From: Silvania hatchlandensis
GTDB lineage: Bacteria; Pseudomonadota; Gammaproteobacteria; Enterobacterales; Enterobacteriaceae
Assembly: GCF_025564065.1 (NCBI RefSeq)
Contig: NZ_JAMGZK010000053.1
Span: forward strand, 186,001 to 250,000
Direction of reading: 5' to 3'
Length of the DNA: 64,000 nucleotides
The notes beneath the pieces were generated by a model. That model was not told the DNA's origin and ran no database searches. It saw nothing but the letters and a program-made list of their open reading frames with translations. Positions within the stretch are counted from its first letter, which is position 1. Each line of letters starts with the position of its first letter. Both the position numbers and the translations under genes were made by a program. Below, in pieces: positions 9,688 to 18,933 of the stretch.

Positions 9688-11298
9688 ATGAAAAAAATCG
9701 CCATTGTCGGTGCGGGACCCACCGGTATTTACACCCTTTTCGCGCTGCAAAAGACCAACACGCCCCTTTCCATCACCGTCTATGAGCAGGCCGATGAGGC
9801 TGGCGTGGGTATGCCGTACAGCGATGAGGATAACTCGCGCATGATGCTGGCCAATATCGCCAGTATCGAAATTCCGCCTCTGTTCTCGACTTACCTTGAC
9901 TGGCTACGCAATCAAAACGAAGCGCATCTGGCGCACTACGGCGTGCAGAAATCTGCGCTTCACGACAGGCAATTTCTACCGCGCATTCTGCTGGGTGAAT
10001 ACTTCCGCGATCAGTTTGTACTGCTGGTTGAGCACGCCCGCGCTCAGGGGTCTGAGATTACCGTTAACGAGTCCTGCCCGGTTATCGACATCGCCGCCAC
10101 ACCCGAGGGCGTCAACCTGTGGACGGAAGGTGAACCGGAGCCAAAATCATTCGATCTGGCGGTGATCGCCACCGGGCACGTCTGGCCGGAGGAAGACGCC
10201 TCGTCGCGGGCCTTCTTCCCGAGTCCGTGGTCCGGGCTGATGGAGGCCAAAATCGCTGCCGGCAACGTGGGTATTATGGGCACCTCCCTGAGCGGCCTCG
10301 ACGCAGCGATGGCGGTGGCTATTCAGCATGGTACCTTCGTCGAAGCCGATAACGAGCAGATCCACTTCCAGCTCGATGAAGGCAGCGAGGCGCTGAAGAT
10401 TGTGCTGATGTCCCGCTCGGGCATCCTGCCGGAGGCCGATTTTTACTGCCCGATCCCCTACGAGCCGTTAACCATTGCTACCGAACAGGCGATTGACGCC
10501 GCGATCGAGCAAGGTTCAGAGGGCTTACTCGACCGCATCTTCCAGCTTATGGTGGAAGAACTGCAGCGCGCCGATCCGGCCTGGAGCGAGGCGGTCGCGC
10601 TGAACGCTCTCACGGCCGACAGCCTTCGCGAGGCCTGGTTTGCCGACCGGGAAAAAAACGGCCCGTTCCGCTGGGCGGTGTCGAATCTGGATGAGGTGGA
10701 GCGCAACAAACGCGACCGGCGAACGGTGCCGTGGCGCTACACCATCCTGCGTCTGCACGAAGCCGTCGAGAAAATTGTCCCTCACCTTACTGAACAGGAT
10801 CGGGAGCGTTTTAACACCGGTCTGGCGCGGGTGTTTATCGACAATTATGCGGCCATCCCGTCCCGGTCAATTCGCCGGCTGCTGGCCCTGCGCGAGGCGG
10901 GCATCATCAGCATTCTGACGCTGGGCGCGGATTATGAAATGGCCCTAAAAACGGACCGAACGGTGATTAATGCCGAGGGTAACAGCTGGTCGTTCGATAC
11001 CTTTATCGACGCCCGCGGGCAGAAGCCGCTCAAAACCAAAGACCTGCCGTTCCCGGTGTTGCGCAAACAGCTCGAGTCCGCCGGCGAGGCGATCCCGGAC
11101 GTCGGGGACGATTACACCCTCCTCGCCCCGGAATACCTGCGCGGAAAAATTGCCTTTGGCGCGCTGCCTTACCTGATGCACGACAGGCCTTTTGTACAAG
11201 GTCTGGTGGTGTGCGCCGAAATCGGGGAGTCAATGGCGAAAGCCGCCGTCCAGCCCACCTCCCGGGCGCGCAGACGGCTGCCGTTTATCGGGGATTAA
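9688..11298 (+). CDS. ydhS: FAD/NAD(P)-binding protein YdhS
   Basis: 536-residue predicted flavoprotein. An N-terminal dinucleotide-binding motif (IAIVGAGPTGIYTL) is followed by GVGMPYSDE, and a second nucleotide-binding motif GIMGTSLSGLDAAMAVA lies near residue 195-215. The match to K-12 YdhS is close over the whole length. The physiological substrate is not known. The ATG at 9688 starts the FAD fold directly; a start 84 bases upstream would add a tail not found in the family. It converges on and overlaps the amidase gene by 14 bp. The K-12 neighbour ydhR is absent. Confidence 0.93.
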   Translation: MKKIAIVGAGPTGIYTLFALQKTNTPLSITVYEQADEAGVGMPYSDEDNSRMMLANIASIEIPPLFSTYLDWLRNQNEAHLAHYGVQKSALHDRQFLPRILLGEYFRDQFVLLVEHARAQGSEITVNESCPVIDIAATPEGVNLWTEGEPEPKSFDLAVIATGHVWPEEDASSRAFFPSPWSGLMEAKIAAGNVGIMGTSLSGLDAAMAVAIQHGTFVEADNEQIHFQLDEGSEALKIVLMSRSGILPEADFYCPIPYEPLTIATEQAIDAAIEQGSEGLLDRIFQLMVEELQRADPAWSEAVALNALTADSLREAWFADREKNGPFRWAVSNLDEVERNKRDRRTVPWRYTILRLHEAVEKIVPHLTEQDRERFNTGLARVFIDNYAAIPSRSIRRLLALREAGIISILTLGADYEMALKTDRTVINAEGNSWSFDTFIDARGQKPLKTKDLPFPVLRKQLESAGEAIPDVGDDYTLLAPEYLRGKIAFGALPYLMHDRPFVQGLVVCAEIGESMAKAAVQPTSRARRRLPFIGD

Positions 11299-12598
11299 AA
11301 GCAGTTTCGCAGGCGGCGGCCAGCGCCAGTAACGAGGACTCATCCTCTGCGGTCGAGAGGATTTCGAGCCCCACGGGGAAGTGAGTTCGCGTTCTTGCAC
11401 AGGGGAGCGTGATGGCAGCAAAACCGCTGATGGCCGCCAGTTCGGGTGCATGGCCGGGCGGCATTTTTTCCAGGCTGTCCGGTAACCGACACACCGTCGG
11501 GTAGAGAAACGCGTCTATTCTTCCCTGCTCCGCCACCTGTATCAACGCCATACGTAACGCACGCCGCAAGCGCCGTCCGGCCAACCATGCGGGGGTTTTC
11601 AGCGTCCTGCAGGACAACATGCTGGTCAGCAGCGGCAAGAACTCCGCTAAATATTGCCCGGAGGCGACAATAGCCTGAAGATCGTGCGGTGCGCCAGGAT
11701 GCTGTTGCAACCAGCCGTCAAAGGCCACGCGAAACTCGTACATACTCAGGCATGTCGCCATTTCAACGTCACGCAGCAGTGGAATGTCAACCGCCACCAC
11801 CGCCGCGCCATGCAGCCTCAACCTTCCGATGGCGGCGTGCCAGGCTTCAAGCTGGTGCGGATCGTCCCCTTCGAGGGCGCGGATCACGCCAAATCTCACC
11901 CCTTTCAGCGATACGGTTTCGACGGTTGACGGCGGGTGCCCATGCATAATCCCGTGCAGCAATGCAGCATCCTGCACGCAGTGCACCATCGGCCCTACGG
12001 TATCTTTACTCAACGACAGCGGCGCGATGCCAGCCATTTGTTCCCGGCGGACCCGCGGTCGTAACCCCACCAGCCCGGTATAGCTGCACGGAATGCGAAT
12101 CGACCCACCGGTGTCGGTGCCTAGCGCCCCCTCAGCCATCCCGGCCGCCACCGCCGCGGCGCTGCCGCCGCTGGAACCTCCTGCGGTAACGTTCGGGAAC
12201 AGCGGATTGCGCACGTCGCCACCGAGCGAACTGCGGGAGCGGACGTCAAAGGCAAACTCGGACATATTTGCCCGCGCCAGAATAATGGCCCCGGCATCGC
12301 GCAACCGGCGAACCACCAGCGCATCGGCTGTCGGTTGTAGCGCGCTCAGCGACGAACAGCCCAGCGTCAGCGGCAACCCGGCGCAGGCGATGTTATCTTT
12401 CACGATCAACGGTACGCCATGTAATGGCCCGGAAAGCATGCCGCGACGCCGCAGCGTTTGACACTGCATCGCCTGCGACAGGGCGTCAGGATTGACGCCC
12501 AGAATGGCATTCAGATCCGCTCGCCTTTCAATCATGGTCAGCCGTCGGGTTATCTCCTCGGGACAGTCTACCGGAGGGATCAGCCGTCTGTTTCGCAT
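11285..12598 (-). CDS. Amidase-signature hydrolase
   Basis: 437-residue amidase-signature enzyme. The Ser-cisSer-Lys triad is recognisable: Lys in GVPLIVKDNI (about residue 68), the cis-Ser and region in TAGGSSGGSAAAVAAG, and the nucleophile in LGTDTGGSIRIP. Such enzymes hydrolyse amides (aryl or acyl amides, ureas, biuret-type compounds). No glutamyl-tRNA amidotransferase B or C partner is nearby, so a GatA role is unlikely. It is the last gene of the arm that begins with the LacI-type regulator, so it probably supplies or trims the pathway's substrate. The substrate cannot be deduced. Confidence 0.85.
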   Translation of the reverse strand: MRNRRLIPPVDCPEEITRRLTMIERRADLNAILGVNPDALSQAMQCQTLRRRGMLSGPLHGVPLIVKDNIACAGLPLTLGCSSLSALQPTADALVVRRLRDAGAIILARANMSEFAFDVRSRSSLGGDVRNPLFPNVTAGGSSGGSAAAVAAGMAEGALGTDTGGSIRIPCSYTGLVGLRPRVRREQMAGIAPLSLSKDTVGPMVHCVQDAALLHGIMHGHPPSTVETVSLKGVRFGVIRALEGDDPHQLEAWHAAIGRLRLHGAAVVAVDIPLLRDVEMATCLSMYEFRVAFDGWLQQHPGAPHDLQAIVASGQYLAEFLPLLTSMLSCRTLKTPAWLAGRRLRRALRMALIQVAEQGRIDAFLYPTVCRLPDSLEKMPPGHAPELAAISGFAAITLPCARTRTHFPVGLEILSTAEDESSLLALAAACETAFNPR

Positions 12599-12653
12599 AG
12601 TGTTCCCTTAATCAATGCCGGAGGTCAGGCCAGCGCCCGACCTCCCGTCGCAT

Positions 12654-13964
12654 CTAGTCCCGTAACCCGGAAGTAATGGCGTCAAGAGCCTCTGGACGCA
12701 GGCGGATCTCCGCGGCCCGACGGTGTCCCTGCATCCCTTCGGTGCGGCTCTGGCGGATCGCGGGCTCCGCAATTGCGGCAATCCCCTTATCGTCAATCCA
12801 CTGGTGGGTACAAATTTTGACGTACGCCCCTACCCACAGTCCACCGGTATAGCGCGCTGCCGCCATGGTCGGCAGGGTGTGGTTGGTGCCGCAGCATTTA
12901 TCCGAGAACACCACGCTGGCGTTCTGGCCGATAAACAGCGATCCGTAGTTACGGATTTTGGCTGCCGTGCTGTGTGGATCCCGGGTATGCACCTGCAGAT
13001 GCTCGGTCGCCATATAATCTGCGAAGGCGATCAGCTGTTCTTCACTGTCGCAGACTACGATTTCCCCCTGCCGACGCCAGGCTTCCCCCGCCGTGGCGGC
13101 GGTCGGCAGCGTCGTCAGCTGGCGTTCGATCTCTGCCAGCGTCCCTTCGGCAAGCGCCCTGCTGCTGGTCGCCAGCCCTACGCGGGTATGAACATCATGT
13201 TCCGCCTGCGCCAGCAGATCGGCGGCAATAATACGCGCGTCGGCGCTGTCATCGGCAACGGTGAAGATTTCGCTCGGCCCGGCCAGGGCGTCGATTCCCA
13301 CTTTGCCGAATACCTGACGCTTAGCCTCGTTCACGAAGGCATTGCCCGGCCCGACAATTTTATCCACCGCCGGCACGCTCTGTGTCCCCCAGGCCATCGC
13401 CGCAATCGCCTGCGCGCCGCCGATTTTAAAGATCCGGTGTGCACCTGCCAGATGGCAGACCGCAATCATCGCCGGATGCGCCGCCGGTGGCAGACAGGCA
13501 ATGATCTGCTCGCAGCCCGCCACCGTCGCGGGCACGATCGACATCACCGGCGCGGAAAGAATGGGATAGCGACCGCCCGGCACGTAACAGCCCACCGTCT
13601 GGACCGGGATAATCCGATGCCCCAGATGCACGCCCGGCAGGGTTTCGACCTCCAGCGGCAGCATGGTGGCAAGCTGAGCCTCTGCAAAGCGGCGCACCTG
13701 CGCAATCGCAAACTCGCTGTCGCGACGCGTCTGCGGATCCATTTCCCGGAGCGCGGTGTCAATCTCCTCGGCGGTGACTTCAAACTGCGCCGGCACTACC
13801 TTATCAAACTGCTGCGAATAGTCTTTCAGGGCAGCGTCGCCCTCACGCTTCACCCGTTCAATAATGGCGCTGACGGTGTCGGTTAACGACTTATCGGCCT
13901 GCGCGTCCTGTCCCTGCGGACGTTTGAGCCAGCTCACCTGGTCAACAATCGATTGTGCTGTCAT
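12654..13964 (-). CDS. Histidinol dehydrogenase-family alcohol dehydrogenase (paralog 1)
   Basis: 436-residue HisD-fold, Zn- and NAD-dependent dehydrogenase. HisD catalytic and Zn positions are preserved: Gln and His in LLAQAEHD, the Glu-His pair in ATEHLQVHT, Asp in [14 protein letters not shown], and a C-terminal His in MQGHRRAAEI. The family oxidises a primary alcohol to a carboxylate in two NAD steps (histidinol, or dihydroxypropanesulfonate in HpsN). There are no his genes nearby and the context is catabolic, so histidine synthesis is unlikely. The start overlaps the stop of the preceding gene as TAATG, suggesting translational coupling. A second paralog is encoded at 18934-20256. Confidence 0.88.
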   Translation of the reverse strand: MTAQSIVDQVSWLKRPQGQDAQADKSLTDTVSAIIERVKREGDAALKDYSQQFDKVVPAQFEVTAEEIDTALREMDPQTRRDSEFAIAQVRRFAEAQLATMLPLEVETLPGVHLGHRIIPVQTVGCYVPGGRYPILSAPVMSIVPATVAGCEQIIACLPPAAHPAMIAVCHLAGAHRIFKIGGAQAIAAMAWGTQSVPAVDKIVGPGNAFVNEAKRQVFGKVGIDALAGPSEIFTVADDSADARIIAADLLAQAEHDVHTRVGLATSSRALAEGTLAEIERQLTTLPTAATAGEAWRRQGEIVVCDSEEQLIAFADYMATEHLQVHTRDPHSTAAKIRNYGSLFIGQNASVVFSDKCCGTNHTLPTMAAARYTGGLWVGAYVKICTHQWIDDKGIAAIAEPAIRQSRTEGMQGHRRAAEIRLRPEALDAITSGLRD

Positions 13965-15103
13965 TACGCGTCCTCCATTTGACCAAGTTTGATTTGTGCC
14001 AGCAGCGCCAGGTGATCGTAAACCACCCACTCATCGACAATTTTGCCGTTGATGATGTGGTAATGGGACATGCCCATCACGAACAGGCGTTCGCCGGTCG
14101 GTTTACCCAGCTCACCGTAGCCCAGGTGATGGCCTTCAATAATCCAGCGAACCGCCACTTTGGTGCCGCCCTCTTCGCACGGGTTGGAGCAAATATGCTG
14201 CGGCAGCCAGGCGCCATCGGGGATCATGCCGATCAGCGCCAGAGTCTGGTGCGTCACTGCCGCCACGCCGTACAGCTCTTTCATCAGCGGGCCGTGCCAC
14301 TGCACGTTTGGCGCATACACCTCTTTGATCTTGCCGAGCATCCGGCGGTTGTAAATTTCGTGCAGCCAGCGCAGGCACTGCTCTTCGGTGTCGGTATGGG
14401 CGATGGAGACGTCGCAGACCATTTCCGGCGGATACTGGCCCAGCATGCGCCCATTTTCGCCGATGTCGGTGACGCGAAAGCCCTTGTCGAACTGCTCTTT
14501 CGCCATGTTAAAGGCCACTTCGTCGGTGTTCAGCCCCAGCTGCTTCATCAGGGACATGTTGTCGCTGACCACCCACTCCCGGTAGATTTTGTTTTCGTGG
14601 ATCATGCAGTCCGCCACGGTGCGGGTGACGAAGGTGCGGTTGGTCGGTTTGCCCAGATGGCTGAACTGGGTGTGACGCCCGCTGCCGGTCACCAGATGCG
14701 AGGTATAGAAACCGTCAACGTCGTTGCCGTTCCAGATAACCTGGGTCGCCATCCCCCGGCGCTCCGGGAAAGCAATCAGACGCTGCAGGGTATCCTGCAC
14801 CACCTGCTCGCGGTTATACAGGGTGCCAAGCGCATTATATAAAATACAGTTGTGCGTATAGTGGGTGTAAATTAAGCCCACGTCGCGTTCATCCCATATT
14901 TTATGGGTGCAGCGAACGATATAGTCGACAATATCGGTATAGCAATCATCAAAGCCGCGTAATGATTGCGCGCGCGGACGCTTTTCCGGCACCAAATCAA
15001 TAAAGTCCCGACGTTCAACCTGTAATACCGGTTCGTCACGGGTCGGTTTATTATTTTTTTCAGGTACGGCTGGAGCTTTATTTGTTGCTTCGGTTGAAGA
15101 CAT
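13964..15103 (-). CDS. Duplicated NTF2/SnoaL-like protein
   Basis: 379-residue cytoplasmic protein with two NTF2-like (SnoaL-type) halves, roughly residues 60-190 and 220-379. Each half has the recurring pattern of a hydrophobic helix, a G(K/R)PT-type loop (LGKPTNRTFV; LGKPTGERLF) and a final strand ending EWVV.D (REWVVSDNM; DEWVVYDHL). NTF2-like folds serve as small enzymes (cyclases, isomerases, hydratases) or ligand binders. A low-complexity leader of about 55 residues precedes the first domain. The start has GCAGGAGATCGC upstream. It is coupled to the downstream HisD-like gene through TAATG. Confidence 0.75.
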   Translation of the reverse strand: MSSTEATNKAPAVPEKNNKPTRDEPVLQVERRDFIDLVPEKRPRAQSLRGFDDCYTDIVDYIVRCTHKIWDERDVGLIYTHYTHNCILYNALGTLYNREQVVQDTLQRLIAFPERRGMATQVIWNGNDVDGFYTSHLVTGSGRHTQFSHLGKPTNRTFVTRTVADCMIHENKIYREWVVSDNMSLMKQLGLNTDEVAFNMAKEQFDKGFRVTDIGENGRMLGQYPPEMVCDVSIAHTDTEEQCLRWLHEIYNRRMLGKIKEVYAPNVQWHGPLMKELYGVAAVTHQTLALIGMIPDGAWLPQHICSNPCEEGGTKVAVRWIIEGHHLGYGELGKPTGERLFVMGMSHYHIINGKIVDEWVVYDHLALLAQIKLGQMEDA

Positions 15104-15235
15104 GCGATCTCCTGCTTCTATTTTCAGACAATACGATCCCGCACCCGGAATGGATGGAGAAGAGAACCGCAATTTGCATTGCGGCGGATTTAAAACACGT
15201 TACGGATAAGTAATATAGAGGAGGCGAACCTCCAC

Positions 15236-16207
15236 TTAATTCACGATTTGCGACCAGATAGCTAATTCATCAATCCCAAGATATTCGCGAATAATTAAAC
15301 CATCGCGTAATTCGAGCTGGCTAATACCGGTAATCGACACCGGTTTGCGGGTCGGCATGCCAAATTTGCCGTAGCCGTCGTGCCAGGTCAGCAGCGACCA
15401 GCGCAGCGAAATGCGCACCGGCTCGTTAGCATCCCGACGCACAATCAAGTGGTGAAGCTGCACTTCGCTGTCGGCGAAGGAGGCCCGGTAGCCCGACAGC
15501 AGGGCGGCGATTTCCTGCTCCCCGGTGCAGATGCAGTGCCCCGGCGCATACATCGTGGCGGCGGGATGATACAGGCCCGGCACGGTGCCGCTGTTGCCGC
15601 CTGCCCACATGGTCAGATAGCGCTCAATAACTCCGGCAATCGGCCCCTCGACGTCATCACCTTCAGGTCCCCCGGCCCAGCGGGCGTCCAGCGTCTCGGC
15701 AGTTTCACGTGGGATCCCAAGCTGTTCCTGCATGTTCGCCAGATTGCGCGCAAAGTCCTGCACGTTGAACCCCAGCTGCGCCACTATCGCCGCCCGGTCC
15801 TGCAGGAGCCACTCCTGACGCACCGCGCCGTCGGCGCAGATCCGGTCCGCCCAGGTGCGCACCCAGACGGTTTTGCCGGTCGGTGCACCGAAGAACCCTT
15901 CCCCCTGATGGCGGATGCAGGCGATCGTGCGCTGGGCGGCGTAGTATTCATCCCCCGGATTGTGGGTCGCCAGAATGTCCTCCGTCAGCACGGTGCGCTG
16001 GGGGAAGCTGTGCATCGCCTCGAGGGTTAAGCGCATAAACTGGGAGAGATCGTTCAGCTGTTTTTCTGGGGTGATAAATACCACCGGCGTGGCATAAAAG
16101 TCCGCGAGCTGGCCGATATCTTTCTGCTCCCAGACCACGTGGGTCAGGGTCAGAATAAACTGTTGAATGGAGTCGAACTGGGGGCTAAAGCCCGGCAATC
16201 TGCTCAT
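15236..16207 (-). CDS. NTF2/SnoaL-like protein (second)
   Basis: 323-residue protein with the same two-half NTF2-like layout as its neighbour, without the N-terminal extension. The repeated cues are GAPTGKTVWVRTW with QEWLLQDRA in half 1 and FGMPTRKPVSITG with REYLGIDELA in half 2. Its start overlaps the stop of the LacI-type regulator gene by 4 bp, so regulator and enzyme arm are one transcript. Paralogy with the 379-residue protein suggests the two act together, perhaps as a heteromer; this is inference. Confidence 0.75.
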   Translation of the reverse strand: MSRLPGFSPQFDSIQQFILTLTHVVWEQKDIGQLADFYATPVVFITPEKQLNDLSQFMRLTLEAMHSFPQRTVLTEDILATHNPGDEYYAAQRTIACIRHQGEGFFGAPTGKTVWVRTWADRICADGAVRQEWLLQDRAAIVAQLGFNVQDFARNLANMQEQLGIPRETAETLDARWAGGPEGDDVEGPIAGVIERYLTMWAGGNSGTVPGLYHPAATMYAPGHCICTGEQEIAALLSGYRASFADSEVQLHHLIVRRDANEPVRISLRWSLLTWHDGYGKFGMPTRKPVSITGISQLELRDGLIIREYLGIDELAIWSQIVN

Positions 16208-17274
16208 TTGTCCTCCTGCGTCTGGAACACCACTTTCCCGTTTTCTTCGACGACGCCCGCGTGCGGACGGCGTGCAGAGTGCCGAACGACCAGCGTACCC
16301 GGCACGGTGATTTGTTCAGGCTCGATATTTCCACTCTCGATTTGCTTCATCAGTAGCGCCACCGTCTCCGTCACCATCGCTTCCACCGGCTGCGACGCGG
16401 AGGTTAGCGCATACGACGACCAGCCGGACGGGCCGATATCGTCGTAGCCAATCACCGAGACGTCTTCCGGGATGCGCAGGCCAAACTCGTAGCGGGCCAC
16501 GTCCATCACTATCACCGCCATGTGGTCGTTGGCGACGAAAATGGCGTCCGGCGCTGGCGCAGCGGAAAAGAGCGCGTACGCAGCACGGGTGGTTTGCTGG
16601 GCATCGTAATTGCCATTCACCACCCGGACATCGTCGATGCCCTGCTCGTGCAGCGCGGTCAGATAACCTCGCTGGCGGGTGATATTCACCGACGAGTCCG
16701 CCACGCCGCCCACGTAGGCAAAGCGCTGGTGGCCTGCCGCCAGTAAAAATTCGGCAATCTGGCGGGCGGCCGCCTCGTTGTTGCTGTTGACGCTGGACGC
16801 CATTCCGCTCGCTTCGCTGCGGTTAAACAGCACCACCGGGATCCCGGCGGCCAGACACTCTTCTGACAAATCAAGCGACAGCGTAACCGAAGCCAGCACG
16901 ATGCCGTCCACCCGGTACTGCATGATCTGGTCGAAAATTCGGTCCACGTTGCCCTCGCGGTCACCAACAAACAGCAGCAGGTGATAGTTGAGGGTATCCA
17001 GCTTTTGCGCCAGTGCCTCAAGCACGTGCGGATAAAACGGGTTATCAAAATAGGAGATCACCACCCCGATGATGCGCGAGCGGGCAGTGTTCAGCGAGCG
17101 GGCTATCGCATTCGGACGATAGCCCAGCTCGCGCGCCGCCTTAAGCACCTTCTCACGCGTGGCCGGCGATATACTGGCCCCCGGCGTAAAGGTGCGGGAC
17201 ACCGCTGATTGTGATACGCCTGCCAGCTGAGCCACCTGTTGAGAGGTCACCGCCGTAAAAGTCTTACGTTTCAT
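16204..17274 (-). CDS. LacI-family regulator of the catabolic locus
   Basis: 356-residue LacI/GalR-type repressor. The HTH is TSQQVAQLAGVSQSAVSR with hinge helix RPNAIARSL, followed by the sugar-binding-protein-like effector domain. The ATG at 17274 places the HTH at the N-terminus and is preceded by AAGGAA; an upstream start adds 14 residues without family support. It is divergent from the MFS gene. The 348-bp interval contains two related 16-bp palindromes of LacI-operator type, so it most likely controls both arms and itself. The effector is unknown. Confidence 0.88.
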   Translation of the reverse strand: MKRKTFTAVTSQQVAQLAGVSQSAVSRTFTPGASISPATREKVLKAARELGYRPNAIARSLNTARSRIIGVVISYFDNPFYPHVLEALAQKLDTLNYHLLLFVGDREGNVDRIFDQIMQYRVDGIVLASVTLSLDLSEECLAAGIPVVLFNRSEASGMASSVNSNNEAAARQIAEFLLAAGHQRFAYVGGVADSSVNITRQRGYLTALHEQGIDDVRVVNGNYDAQQTTRAAYALFSAAPAPDAIFVANDHMAVIVMDVARYEFGLRIPEDVSVIGYDDIGPSGWSSYALTSASQPVEAMVTETVALLMKQIESGNIEPEQITVPGTLVVRHSARRPHAGVVEENGKVVFQTQEDK

Positions 17275-17401
17275 TGCCGTTTGTTCCTTATCCCTTGCAC
17301 TTCCCGATTCTGGCACACTTTCAAGAAGATAACGCGATCACCGCCTATCCCCCCGTTCTTGCTGCCTCAGGAAGCGGGTACTTTTTATACTTACACCATC
17401 T

Positions 17402-17417
17402 TTGCATGCGTATGCAA
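17402..17417 (+). promoter_or_regulatory. LacI-type operator 1
   Basis: TTGCATGCGTATGCAA, a near-perfect palindrome centred on CG as expected for a LacI-family site, in the divergent control region. Confidence 0.7.
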
Positions 17418-17490
17418 CAGCCTAAATTATTTTTTTCACAATGGTGACAAACAACCTTTACAAAATTGAAACCTTTTCGTAACTTCAATT

Positions 17491-17506
17491 TTGAATACGT
17501 ATGCAG
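17491..17506 (+). promoter_or_regulatory. LacI-type operator 2
   Basis: TTGAATACGTATGCAG, sharing the CGTATGCA half with operator 1 and lying 89 bp from it centre to centre. Confidence 0.62.
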
Positions 17507-17622
17507 AGCAGTTTCACACCGTCAATTGTACCGGGCAAAGTGGGCAGTCATCAAAAGGATTGAGCCGGTAAACGTTGTACTTGATTGGTTATAACCCATT
17601 GATTATTTAGAGGTTCACAACC

Positions 17623-18861
17623 ATGTTTCGAGCACTGTTACGCCGACCGGAAGCCCGGCTGTTTTTCTTCATCAGCGTGTTATTTTTCATCTGCATTCAC
17701 AGCATCGATGCGTTTCTGGCCCCGATGATGATCAATCAGGGGATGGAGCCGCAGATGATGGGCATCATTATGGGGGCCAGCGGCCTGGCCACGCTGCTGA
17801 TTCGTTTTCCACTGGGGATCATCTCCGACGTGGTGAAGAGCCGGAAAATTTTTATCCAGGTCGCGCTGGTCCTGCCGATTATCGCCTGGCCGCTGGCCTG
17901 GCTGGAGCCGAACGCCCTTACCCTGTATCTGGCTAAAGCGGCAGACGGCGTCACCGCCGCCACCTGGGTGCTCTACAACATCCTGTTTATGCGCTATTTT
18001 GACCGCAAAGACGCCCCCGCTGCCGTAGCCTTTCTGGCGCTGGCGGGGCCGCTTGGGGTGTTTCTCGGCAACTGCATCGGCGGGTTGTTGATTCACTACT
18101 TTGCCAACAACATCGCCTTCTTCGTCTCCTGCGTCTCGGCGCTGGTGGCATTGCTCCTGACCACCCGGATCCGCGATGTCCACGACCCGGTAAAAGCCCC
18201 GTCGCTGAAAGCCTGTATCGCCGGGGCCCGCCTGCAGCTTGCGGACCGTTCGGTGTGGCTGATTGGCATTCTGGCGACCCTTGTCATCCTGGTGCCTTTT
18301 GCTACCCGCGATACGTTGACGCCCATCTACGCCGAGCAGCTTGGGGGGCGCGCCGGGATCCTGACTCTGCTGAGCAACATCCATCTGATCTTCTACGCGC
18401 TGGCGGTTGCCCTGTGCAGCAGCGTGTTTTACCAGCGCCTGGGCCTGATGAAGACGGCGGTGCTGGGGATTGTGCTGCAGGTGATCTCGACGTTTGGCAT
18501 TCCGTTCACCAGCAACATGTACGTGATCTATGTTCTGCAGGCGCTGGCCGGCTTCTCCTTCGGGATGGCGTTCGCGGCATTTATGTCCCTGAGCGTGGTC
18601 AACACCACCTCCGATGAACAGTCCACCCGCATGGGGTTGTTCCAGACCATTTACTCCTGCGGCATGTTTGCCGGGCCGGTGATTATGGGGGTGATGATGC
18701 AGCACATTAACCTCTCTTCCGGATATCTGTTTATTGCCGCCCTCTCGATTGTTGCGGCGATGGCCACCCCGCTTTCCGTGCGCTGGGTTAATTCACGTAA
18801 AATGCCACCGACCGCAGAATTACCGCTGAATAGTTCCCTCGCGCCCGCCCGCGACCAATAA
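17623..18861 (+). CDS. MFS transporter of the catabolic locus
   Basis: 412-residue MFS protein with about 12 hydrophobic spans. It starts MFRALLRRPEARLFFFI and has a charged loop after helix 2 (SDVVKSRK) at the usual signature position. AGAGG precedes the ATG. It is the first gene of the rightward arm after two LacI-type operators, which points to uptake (or product export) of the compound handled by the adjacent enzymes. It is similar to general sugar/metabolite MFS carriers; no close named relative was recognised. Confidence 0.85.
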   Translation: MFRALLRRPEARLFFFISVLFFICIHSIDAFLAPMMINQGMEPQMMGIIMGASGLATLLIRFPLGIISDVVKSRKIFIQVALVLPIIAWPLAWLEPNALTLYLAKAADGVTAATWVLYNILFMRYFDRKDAPAAVAFLALAGPLGVFLGNCIGGLLIHYFANNIAFFVSCVSALVALLLTTRIRDVHDPVKAPSLKACIAGARLQLADRSVWLIGILATLVILVPFATRDTLTPIYAEQLGGRAGILTLLSNIHLIFYALAVALCSSVFYQRLGLMKTAVLGIVLQVISTFGIPFTSNMYVIYVLQALAGFSFGMAFAAFMSLSVVNTTSDEQSTRMGLFQTIYSCGMFAGPVIMGVMMQHINLSSGYLFIAALSIVAAMATPLSVRWVNSRKMPPTAELPLNSSLAPARDQ

Positions 18862-18933
18862 ATTGCAGTAGCGATGCTTTATTCCGGTTCGCCGGGAGGC
18901 TCTTCGTCATTTTAAATATCAAAGGAAACGATT

